From contig CAJXNH010000016.1 of NCBI GenBank assembly GCA_913057245.1, positions 1 to 64,000 of the forward strand: a DNA stretch of 64,000 nt, read 5' to 3'. Source of the DNA: an uncultured Phaeodactylibacter sp. Lineage in GTDB: Bacteria > Bacteroidota > Bacteroidia > Chitinophagales > Saprospiraceae. The translations under genes and the position numbers were made by a program. Under the pieces are notes generated by a model. That model saw only the letters and a program-made list of their open reading frames with translations. It was not told the origin of the DNA and did not search any database. Below are positions 17,323 to 24,006 of this stretch, in pieces (positions within the stretch are counted from its first letter, which is position 1; each line of letters begins with the position of its first letter).

Positions 17323-17763
17323 TTAGTAGCTGTTAAACAACGCGTTTACGTCGGCTGCCATGACACCAGAGCCTGGTAGCAGGTCATTAAGTATCCGGTT
17401 TTGATAAATACCGGGATCTGTAGTATTCTCGTCTAATACTGAGAACAATTGACCATTGGTAAAGCCCGCTACGTTGTCTACTATCGGGCCACAGCCACCG
17501 CCATCTCTGCCACAGGCATTATTGACATCAGGCATGTTGTCAAACAAATCGAAGTGCAAGCCTATTGGGACGTGGTTGGGTGAATCGTTCCTCGTCTCTT
17601 CAAGGACAGTCTGCCAAGTATTTGCTAAAGCCCATGAATTATTTCCCCCATACGCCCTGTCCGTATACACATGCTCCAGGTGCTCCGCCCAGCTTTCGCA
17701 AATGGCGAGGCGGCCGGCATCGGATGACCGATTATGACGTTGCCGCCTGATAAAGGTTTCATC
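17323..17763 (-). pseudogene. Remnant B: orphan C-terminal fragment of the HExxH lipoprotein gene
   Basis: An open frame of about 146 codons continues in frame immediately after the TGA of the 225-residue lipoprotein. It encodes the C-terminal part of the large protein (DAGRLAICESWAEHLEHVYTDR ... NHVPIGLHFDLFDN ... LLPGSGVMAADVNALFNSY) and ends with the same last residues. It lacks the signal peptide and HExxH, so it cannot be a complete enzyme. A GTG or internal start might still give a ~115-residue protein. It forms one unit with the lipoprotein at 16609-17262. Confidence 0.82.
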
Positions 17764-18438
17764 TCACTCTACTACGTAGAAGCAGTAGCCGCCAAAATTA
17801 TGAAAATTTTCCTGCGGTCTGGCTAAGACACGTTCGTTGTAATATATGTCAGGGCTATTTTGAAGAAAACCAATATTATTATCTGCCCCCCCGTTCAGTT
17901 CTACATTGGTATCAGAAGGTACTCGAGGGCAACGCCCGGGGAAGTCTTGGTCATCATCAATACCCTGCGCTGCGAACTGAGTGAAATAGTATAGCCCCGA
18001 CTGTTGAGGAATTAGTTTGAATTCAAGGTAATACTCACTATCTTGATAAATGTACTCACCAAGTAAACCGATTGATCCTGACCCATAATCAAAGCGGTCA
18101 TAGTCATATTGTACAGGGATAATATATTCAAAATCAGCCAAGCCATCCTGCACAAAATTGGAGTCGACTACATCAATCTTATCCATTCGGGTTGTTGGAA
18201 AAAATTGCCAGTTTTCTAGCTTGTAGTATTGCTGCGTTTGCCGTTCAAACACCTCGTCGCTGAAAACGGAGGAGACGTAAATAGTATCCCCTACCCGAAA
18301 GGTGTCCTTCGCCGGGCTCAATGTAGCCGGAATAACGAACTGATAAGCGCCGCCGAAGTCAGCATCACGGCATTCTTTACTGGTACAGCCCCAACAAACA
18401 ATCAGGGTGAAGGGGAGTAAAATGATTAAATATCTCAT
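17764..18438 (-). CDS. Small lipoprotein partnered with HExxH protein, locus 1 copy 1
   Basis: The start is the ATG at 18438 (MRYLIILLPFTLIVCWGC), which gives a proper lipoprotein signal; the frame is open eight codons further upstream. The mature protein carries SKECRD, then AKDTFRVGDTIYVSSVF, a long beta-rich middle with many Tyr and Asp, and the tail FGGYCFYVVE. It lies 44 bp downstream of the large HExxH gene, so the two are probably co-transcribed. The other small lipoproteins of the window are its paralogues. Location is the periplasm or outer membrane. Function is unknown; inhibition of, or complex formation with, the HExxH protein is a hypothesis from gene pairing. Confidence 0.8.
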   Translation of the reverse strand: MRYLIILLPFTLIVCWGCTSKECRDADFGGAYQFVIPATLSPAKDTFRVGDTIYVSSVFSDEVFERQTQQYYKLENWQFFPTTRMDKIDVVDSNFVQDGLADFEYIIPVQYDYDRFDYGSGSIGLLGEYIYQDSEYYLEFKLIPQQSGLYYFTQFAAQGIDDDQDFPGRCPRVPSDTNVELNGGADNNIGFLQNSPDIYYNERVLARPQENFHNFGGYCFYVVE

Positions 18439-18482
18439 AAGCAGAAGAAAAGTGGGCGACAATAGGTACCGCCCGTTCTTAT

Positions 18483-20492
18483 TTAATAGCTGTTAAAGAG
18501 TGCGTTGACATCGCCAACCGTGATCCCTGAGCCAGGCAACAAATCATTGATAATCCGCTGTCGGTATACCTGAGGATCATCAGTGGCTGCATCTATACTC
18601 GGAACGGAGAGGTTTGGGCGTAATGCACAAACCCGACGCACGAGTATATGCCGACACGAAGTCATGGTTGGTCCCAAACTACTTCGTCGTCGGTATAAAA
18701 CGGAAAATAGCTGCCCGTTTGTCAGACCTATTACGTTATCAATTACTGCGCCACTGCCTCCTCCAAATCTATCATCTGAAATCGCTGGCTCAACATTATC
18801 AAGTAAATCTAAATGCAGCCCAATGGGTACATGATTGGGACGGTGGTTCCTCCATCTATCCAATCTCACTAACCAAGGCTCATTAATACTCGTATTCCCC
18901 CCATACGCCCTATCCGTATACACATGCTCCAAGTGCTCCGCCCAGCTTTCGCAAATGGCGAGGCGGCCGGCATCAAACACATTCTCATCCCCCCACGAAG
19001 AACCTGTAGACATCCGGGCATTAAGAGTGGCTAACCCCAATCGCCCCCAGAATACGGCTCCAACATTGGTGAAATGAGAAGTGTGGGCGAGCTCATGCTG
19101 CGCAATGGCCCATTGCTCGTCAGAGTTTTGAAAGTTGCAGCCTATGGCTACATCGGGCACTACGCTCAATATACTTATATTGTCTAAGGCATCAGGAAGC
19201 AACTGGGAGCCGAAAAGCCCCTGAACAGTCCACTGCTCTAAAAACGGGTCTGATATCTGTGAGGTCATCAGCGCAATCCCATCTGTCCGGTTAGCCGTCA
19301 GGTAAATATCCAGCCCCATCGGCGGTGGGTTGATGCCGTCATTTTGGGCTTCCGTATGGAAATGGTGCAGGGCATTCATGACGGTGGCTGCCGACCAGTT
19401 GCGGTGGTCCCGCCCGCCCTGATTGTTCCAGAGGTTGTATTCAGTTTGAATGTTGTTGTAGGAGCCGCCACCGAGCTCCCCGCCGTAATCGGTCACGGTC
19501 GCCAACAGGCGCCAAACCTGCACCGTATTTCCTACAAAGCCCCGCAGCCTCGCCCGGTCGTTCCGGAAGCTGACCCACATATAGGCTTTGCCATGCTCCC
19601 GGTGGTCTTTGATCTGCCAGCAGCCCCGTGCATCTGTTTCTGTTGTTTTGAAAGTGAACCAGCCATTCCACCAGGCCACCCGCACTGCTTCTACCGGGAA
19701 GAGCCCGTTGCGCTCGACATCCTGCACCTGTATACAGCCCGCAGGCATCCGCACATCGCCCGGCACCGGGCAGCCGCAATCGTTGAGCTCCTCTTCCTCA
19801 TCATCGTAAATCACCAAACAGTCAGGCCAGTCCGGGCTGTCTGGCGTGCAGTCCCCGTTGTAAGTCGGCGGGCCAGAACAGCCAAAATACTGCGGGAAAT
19901 AAAAACAGTTGGGGTAATTCGGGCATTCCTGCCCGCAGGGGTCCGGTATCGCACTGACACCGGTGCCACCCAGCCCTTCAAAATAGGCAGAAAGGCCGCC
20001 AACCTGCTCAAAGGCACGAGCAGTCAATGGGGTTTCGTAGGGAGGGATAACCAGGTCTTCCAGGACCTGATACGTTATAGCCGGCACCGGCTCTCCGGCT
20101 TCCAGAACGCCATAAAAATCCGGAATATCCTCTGGCCCATCGCCTTCCTGTGGGTAATAATCGCCCAATTGCACCACCTCGTAGCCCAGCGGAAAATCAA
20201 CATAAGTGATCCCGCTTTCTACAAGTGCCTTATATTCCTCAAGGCTTTGGGGGTCAAACTTCACATAGTGGTGGGTGACCGGCAAAGCGGCGTAGGTTTT
20301 GTGCTGGCCGAAAAGATTGTTCCAAGCCTGCGTCATATTCGATACGGTGTAGGGGTTGTTGCGCTGTGCGCCCAGAATAGTGGGCACTGAGTCTTTCTCA
20401 GACCGGAATACAATACTGGGTTCCGGTGAAGCCTCTGTTTCTATCATTGTGGGTGTAGGCAGTGCCTCTTTCTCACAACTCCAGCCCAACAT
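18483..20492 (-). CDS. HExxH metallopeptidase-like surface lipoprotein, locus 1 (N-terminal frameshift, in-frame insertion)
   Basis: A 669-residue frame that opens at an internal ATG inside a lipoprotein signal (the preceding codons read IAPLLILLSII, then MLGWSCEKEALP). Domains: a linker, a Cys-containing carboxypeptidase-regulatory-like domain (~235-345; CGCPVPGDVRMPAGC, TDARGCWQI), then a zincin-like site H466-E467-x-x-H470 (AQHELAHTSHF) and a likely third ligand, E515, in ICESWAEHLEH. The upstream frame starting at 20641 (MNHSTNGS) is shifted by an apparent 4-nt deletion relative to the locus 2 homologue, so expression as a lipoprotein is doubtful. Near the C-terminus a 34-codon palindromic element is inserted in frame. 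It heads a cassette array of lipoproteins and fragments. Confidence 0.75.
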   Translation of the reverse strand: MLGWSCEKEALPTPTMIETEASPEPSIVFRSEKDSVPTILGAQRNNPYTVSNMTQAWNNLFGQHKTYAALPVTHHYVKFDPQSLEEYKALVESGITYVDFPLGYEVVQLGDYYPQEGDGPEDIPDFYGVLEAGEPVPAITYQVLEDLVIPPYETPLTARAFEQVGGLSAYFEGLGGTGVSAIPDPCGQECPNYPNCFYFPQYFGCSGPPTYNGDCTPDSPDWPDCLVIYDDEEEELNDCGCPVPGDVRMPAGCIQVQDVERNGLFPVEAVRVAWWNGWFTFKTTETDARGCWQIKDHREHGKAYMWVSFRNDRARLRGFVGNTVQVWRLLATVTDYGGELGGGSYNNIQTEYNLWNNQGGRDHRNWSAATVMNALHHFHTEAQNDGINPPPMGLDIYLTANRTDGIALMTSQISDPFLEQWTVQGLFGSQLLPDALDNISILSVVPDVAIGCNFQNSDEQWAIAQHELAHTSHFTNVGAVFWGRLGLATLNARMSTGSSWGDENVFDAGRLAICESWAEHLEHVYTDRAYGGNTSINEPWLVRLDRWRNHRPNHVPIGLHLDLLDNVEPAISDDRFGGGSGAVIDNVIGLTNGQLFSVLYRRRSSLGPTMTSCRHILVRRVCALRPNLSVPSIDAATDDPQVYRQRIINDLLPGSGITVGDVNALFNSY
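18594..18695 (-). mobile_element. 102-bp palindromic element inserted in frame in the HExxH gene
   Basis: Comparison with remnant B shows a 102-bp insertion between codons for LFSVL and DAATDDP, flanked by TA, adding exactly 34 stop-free codons (YRRRSSLGPTM ... LSVPSI). It contains two hairpins, one around ACGAAGT/ACTTCGT and one around GGTTTG/CAAACC, and has TATAC at both ends. The same layout occurs at 50774-50878. Confidence 0.7.
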
Positions 20493-20774
20493 GATTATGC
20501 TGAGAAGTATCAGAAGGGGCGCGATGGGTGTCCTCCTTCGCCTAAGTTGCCTGGAGGGAAGTGTGTCCTCCTTCGCCCTCTGGCTTCGGCGGATGGAATG
20601 TGTGTGTATACAGTCACACTACCGTTTGTTGAATGGTTCATACGCGTTATTGGTTTAAAGAGATACGATAATGCTTCCAAACTACAACAATGCTACCAAA
20701 AAGACAAGCATGCATTGTAAAAAAGCATATAAACTACTGCTGAATACAGCAGGCACACTTTTTTTGCTACGCCT

Positions 20775-21455
20775 TCAAAACCGAAGCTCCATACCCCTGC
20801 GCCCTTTACCAGACCACGGCGCCTTGAACTGAAGGACCAGCGTAAGATTAAGCTCATTGATCGGGCGGAGCATTTCCCGCTCCCTGTTCCTCAGCCCCAG
20901 GCCATGAATGTAGGAAAGCTCTACCATATACCTTTTGTACCAGTAGGCGAGTGACAGGTGTGAGGTGTACTCGAAATAACGATGATCAGGAGTGTTGACC
21001 CCCAAATTTCTGAGTTCCGAATAATCTTCCCCAGTTACGCTTATCTCAGGGTTGTGAATGTAGTTCAGCCCGAGCCCGGCACCTATAAGAAAGGCATCAG
21101 CAAATGACCGCTTGACAGCAAAATCCGTACGCCAGCTATTGAAGCGATGAAATCTATATCCAATGGCGCCAAATACGGATATTTCAAATACCCGATCAAA
21201 ATAATAACTGTTCGCCCAGGAAAGAAAGAGCGCTTCGCTGACCTGTTTTTCTAAGCCTAGCCCCACCGACCAATGCGGCAGATGCCGATCTCTCACTTCG
21301 TAATAATCGGGTAAAGAAGCTATGTGAAAATCACCTCCCTTTATTTCCGTTACACCACCTCCCAGCCGCAGGCTGAAGTAGGTCTGCCCGTACAGGGCAC
21401 TTGTGCTGAGCAGTAGGAGTAAGGCTGTAAAGGTGCGTTTGAAGTAGTATTTCAT
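20775..21455 (-). CDS. Outer-membrane beta-barrel protein
   Basis: The 226-residue product has a cleavable signal peptide (MKYYFKRTFTALLLLLSTSALYG). Alternating hydrophobic/aromatic strands suggest an 8-10-strand outer-membrane barrel (WSVGLGLEKQVSEALFLSWANSYYFDR, LSLAYWYKRYMVELSYIHG). The last strand ends in Phe (GMELRF), as expected for BAM-assembled barrels. It resembles the PorT/outer-membrane-beta-barrel group that is abundant in Bacteroidota. It lies between the two HExxH/lipoprotein loci on the same strand and may be part of the array, though nothing in the sequence shows a functional link. Confidence 0.75.
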   Translation of the reverse strand: MKYYFKRTFTALLLLLSTSALYGQTYFSLRLGGGVTEIKGGDFHIASLPDYYEVRDRHLPHWSVGLGLEKQVSEALFLSWANSYYFDRVFEISVFGAIGYRFHRFNSWRTDFAVKRSFADAFLIGAGLGLNYIHNPEISVTGEDYSELRNLGVNTPDHRYFEYTSHLSLAYWYKRYMVELSYIHGLGLRNREREMLRPINELNLTLVLQFKAPWSGKGRRGMELRF

Positions 21456-21610
21456 GGCTATATTTTTTAGCCCTCCTGATTTCTGAAATTGTTTCTTTTT
21501 CTGGAAAGAAAATGCAAAATAAGCATGACCTATTCTTTCTGGAAATCAGGAGGGCAGTTTTAACTTTATGCTTTTAGCTTCATGCCATATGTTTGGGCAC
21601 TACTTTTTGT

Positions 21611-21667
21611 GTTGAAGCTTGCTAAAGTATTTCCATTGGGGCCGCTTTGCTGCCAGAGGCGGGCAAT
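21611..21667 (-). pseudogene. C-terminal tail remnant d of the locus 2 HExxH gene
   Basis: The minus strand encodes RLWQQSGPNGNTLASFN, matching the penultimate residues of the 640-residue HExxH protein (NLWQQSGPQGNTLAGFN). After this point the match ends and no lipoprotein start follows. It is the third, most truncated copy of the repeat unit. Confidence 0.75.
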
Positions 21668-21684
21668 TATAACCGAAAACCAAA

Positions 21685-21720
21685 CAGCCTGCCAGCGCTC
21701 CAGATTAAGCTGACAGGCTG
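21685..21720 (-). terminator. Terminator-like hairpin after lipoprotein copy c
   Basis: Minus-strand RNA CAGCCTGTCAGC / GCTGGCAGGCTG pairs over 12 bp (one G-U pair) and is followed by TTTGGTTTT. The same hairpin follows copies b and a. Confidence 0.65.
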
Positions 21721-21731
21721 GTATTTATAGT

Positions 21732-22397
21732 CTACTCAACCACCCAAAAGGTCAAAGCACCTGTGCCTCTGTATTCTTCTAAATCTAATAACTCCGGAAG
21801 GTACTCCACATTGGTTTCTGAAATCAACCTTTGATATCCTTCTTCAGAAGTCGCAGGGTTTTGATGGAAGAAATTTACGCTCGACCGCCTGTTCCGGCCA
21901 CAGGTGTACATTGCTGGATGTTCATAGTCTTCATATAGAGATTCCGAGACTCCAAATCCAAACCAATATAACCCTGGCTCAAGCATGACGAAGCCAGCCT
22001 TAAAGGAATAATTCAAGGAGTCCTCTAAAATGCCAAGGGGATATCCGGCAGCCGTAGCCAAGGGTAAAAAATCGACTTCTCCAATCTCTTCAACTACACT
22101 TATTTCACTGTTGTACCGTTCCACTGTATCAGACACTTCAGAGAAAAAGAGAAAAGTACGGAATTGAAAGTCCTCCAAAACAATCTTCCCAGTAGCATCT
22201 TTAACCGAAAATGCCTTTGTAAACAAGAGGTCTACCCAAAGGGTATCTCCTACCCGAAAAGTATCTTTTACCGGATACGTGGAGACGGGTACTTCAATAA
22301 CCATTTGCTCGCCAAACTCGTCTTCCTTGCAGCCGCAGGCGCTAACAAACAAGATAAGCCCTAAAAGCCCGAAGAAAGCAATCATTCTAAAAGCCAT
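21732..22397 (-). CDS. Small lipoprotein paralogue, locus 2 copy c
   Basis: A 221-residue lipoprotein with signal MAFRMIAFFGLLGLILFVSAC followed by GCKEDEFGEQ. The KDTFRVGDTLWV motif and beta-rich body (YSFKAGFVMLEPGLYWFGFG, HPAMYTCGRNRRSSVNFFHQNP) are nearly identical to copy b. Tail: LTFWVVE. Its ATG lies inside the last codons of a remnant of the HExxH gene (GACTATGGC), the same overlap as at the intact locus. Repeat period to copy b is 805 bp. A terminator-like hairpin follows. Function unknown. Confidence 0.8.
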   Translation of the reverse strand: MAFRMIAFFGLLGLILFVSACGCKEDEFGEQMVIEVPVSTYPVKDTFRVGDTLWVDLLFTKAFSVKDATGKIVLEDFQFRTFLFFSEVSDTVERYNSEISVVEEIGEVDFLPLATAAGYPLGILEDSLNYSFKAGFVMLEPGLYWFGFGVSESLYEDYEHPAMYTCGRNRRSSVNFFHQNPATSEEGYQRLISETNVEYLPELLDLEEYRGTGALTFWVVE

Positions 22398-22470
22398 AGT
22401 CTTGGAAGAGTTGGTTGTAGTTAGCTAAGGTATTTCCATTAGGGCCCCTTTGCTGCCAAAGGCGGGCAAT
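22387..22470 (-). pseudogene. C-terminal tail remnant c of the locus 2 HExxH gene
   Basis: Encodes RLWQQRGPNGNTLANYNQLFQDYGF then a stop, matching the last ~26 codons of the 640-residue protein. It overlaps the start of lipoprotein copy c by 11 bp. It carries the translation-start region of the lipoprotein, which may explain its retention. Confidence 0.8.
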
Positions 22471-22486
22471 TATAACCGAAAACTAA

Positions 22487-22524
22487 CCAGCCTGCCAGCG
22501 CTTCAGATTGGGCTGACAGGCTGG
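22487..22524 (-). terminator. Terminator-like hairpin after lipoprotein copy b
   Basis: Minus-strand CCAGCCTGTCAGC / GCTGGCAGGCTGG, 13 bp with one G-U pair, followed by TTAGTTTT. Second of three copies. Confidence 0.65.
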
Positions 22525-22536
22525 GGATTAAGTAGG

Positions 22537-23202
22537 TTACTCCAACACCCGGAACGTCAGACAGCCACCTCCCTTATACTCTTCCAATTCGGTTAGCTCC
22601 GGAATATACTCCACATTGGTTTCTGAAATCAACCTTTGGTATCCTTCTTCAGAAGTCGCAGGGTTTTGATGGAAGAAATTTACGCTCGACCGCCGGTTCC
22701 GGCCACAGGTGTACATCGCCGGGTGTTCATAATCTTCATACAAAAACTCCGGAGTACTAAAGCCAAACCAATATAGTCCTGGCTCTAACAGAACGAAACC
22801 TGCTTTGAAGGAATAATTCAAAGAGTCCTCAACAATACCTATGGGATATTCTGCAGCAGTAAATGAAGGTAAAAAGTCTACTGTACCTATCCTTTCAAGC
22901 ACCCCCACTTCGTTACCATACTGCTCTATGGTATCAGACACTTCAGAGAAAAATAGTGAAGTACGGAATTGAAAGTCCTCCAAAACGATTTCCCCACTGG
23001 CATCCTTTACGGAAAATACCTTAGGAAACAGGCACTCTACCCATAAGGTATCTCCTAATTGAAAGGTATCCTTATTTGGGTAGGTGGAAACCGGTAGTTC
23101 TATTATCATCTGCTCGCCAAACTCATCCTCTTTGCAGCCGCAACTGCTGATGAACAGGATAAGCCCTAAAAGCCCGCAGAAAGCAATCATTCTAAAAGCC
23201 AT
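22537..23202 (-). CDS. Small lipoprotein paralogue, locus 2 copy b
   Basis: A 221-residue lipoprotein, signal MAFRMIAFCGLLGLILFISSC, then GCKEDEFGEQMIIELPVSTYP. It differs from copy c mainly in the middle third (SFTAAEYPIGIVEDSLNY against LATAAGYPLGILEDSLNY) and shares the block around HPAMYTCGRNRRSSVNFFHQNP exactly. The KDTFQLGDTLWVECLF motif is present. The ATG overlaps the 3' end of tail remnant b. It is the middle member of a three-copy tandem array with a period of 804-805 bp. No recognised domain; periplasmic-facing or surface lipoprotein. Confidence 0.8.
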   Translation of the reverse strand: MAFRMIAFCGLLGLILFISSCGCKEDEFGEQMIIELPVSTYPNKDTFQLGDTLWVECLFPKVFSVKDASGEIVLEDFQFRTSLFFSEVSDTIEQYGNEVGVLERIGTVDFLPSFTAAEYPIGIVEDSLNYSFKAGFVLLEPGLYWFGFSTPEFLYEDYEHPAMYTCGRNRRSSVNFFHQNPATSEEGYQRLISETNVEYIPELTELEEYKGGGCLTFRVLE

Positions 23203-23275
23203 AGTCCTGAAAAAGTTGGTTATAGTTTGCTAATGTGTTTCCGTTGGGGCCGCCTTGCTACCAGAGGCGGTCAAT
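23192..23275 (-). pseudogene. C-terminal tail remnant b of the locus 2 HExxH gene
   Basis: Encodes RLW, then a TAG in place of Gln, then QGGPNGNTLANYNQLFQDYGF and a stop. It matches the tail of the 640-residue protein and overlaps the start of lipoprotein copy b by 11 bp. The internal stop shows it is not translated as part of a longer protein. Confidence 0.8.
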
Positions 23276-23292
23276 TATAAACGAAAACTAAA

Positions 23293-23328
23293 CAGCCTGC
23301 CAGCACTTCAGATTGGGCTGACAGGCTG
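23293..23328 (-). terminator. Terminator-like hairpin after lipoprotein copy a
   Basis: Minus-strand CAGCCTGTCAGC / GCTGGCAGGCTG, 12 bp with one G-U pair, followed by TTTAGTTTTCG. First copy of the repeated hairpin. Confidence 0.6.
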
Positions 23329-23340
23329 GTATCCGTGCCG

Positions 23341-24006
23341 CTATTCAGTGACTATAAAAGTAAAACCTCCATAGTCTGAATACCGCTGAAAGTCAACTAA
23401 CTCTAGCAAGTAATCTACCTCTGTTTGCAAAAATAAGCGCTCATAACGCTCCTCATTGGTTGCACTATTTTGATAGTAAATCTGTACTTGACTTCGCCTA
23501 TCATTCTTACAAGCGTACATAGCCGGATGCTCATATCTTTCCAGTACAGATTCTGATGAACTTATCCCGAGATGGAACAAACCCGGCACTTTTAAAACGA
23601 TGCCTGCCTCAAATTGGTAGGCCGTTTCAGTTTCCACAAAATACATGGGATAGGATATTGCAGTCTGCAACGGCAATACTTCCAACTCTCCTTTTCGGAC
23701 AACGAATGTAGGATTTGGGATATACCGCTCTACGGTATCGCTAATTTCAGAAACGACAAGGCTCGCAAAAAAATTAAAATTTTCGAGGTAAATCTTTTTT
23801 TCCTGTCCTCGTACCTCTACATTTTTACTAAAGTCAGCAGATATCCAAAGGGTATCTCCTAAACGGAATGAATCTTGTTCTGGCTTCACTTCTATCGGAA
23901 TGACAAGCTCCAATTGTTCTCCAAAGGAATCTTGTCGGCAGCCACATGAAGCCAAAAATAATGTCGCCCCTACCAAGCTAAAAAACCGACCTAAACTAGT
24001 AACCAT
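23341..24006 (-). CDS. Small lipoprotein partnered with HExxH protein, locus 2 copy a
   Basis: The start chosen is ATG 24006 (MVTSLGRFFSLVGATLFLASC), which gives a lipoprotein signal and the same 221-residue length as copies b and c. Motifs: GCRQDSFGEQ, EQDSFRLGDTLWISADF, HPAMYACKNDRRSQVQIYYQNSATNEERY. It is the most diverged of the three copies. The ATG overlaps the last 11 bp of the 640-residue HExxH gene (DYGY stop), an arrangement typical of translational coupling, so equal-ratio synthesis of the pair is likely. Role unknown; partner or inhibitor of the HExxH protein is inferred from coupling and co-duplication. Confidence 0.8.
   Translation of the reverse strand: MVTSLGRFFSLVGATLFLASCGCRQDSFGEQLELVIPIEVKPEQDSFRLGDTLWISADFSKNVEVRGQEKKIYLENFNFFASLVVSEISDTVERYIPNPTFVVRKGELEVLPLQTAISYPMYFVETETAYQFEAGIVLKVPGLFHLGISSSESVLERYEHPAMYACKNDRRSQVQIYYQNSATNEERYERLFLQTEVDYLLELVDFQRYSDYGGFTFIVTE

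Noticed and set aside
19344-20390. 348-codon open frame antisense to the locus 1 HExxH gene
   Set aside because: Shadow frame; the minus strand carries the homology to locus 2.
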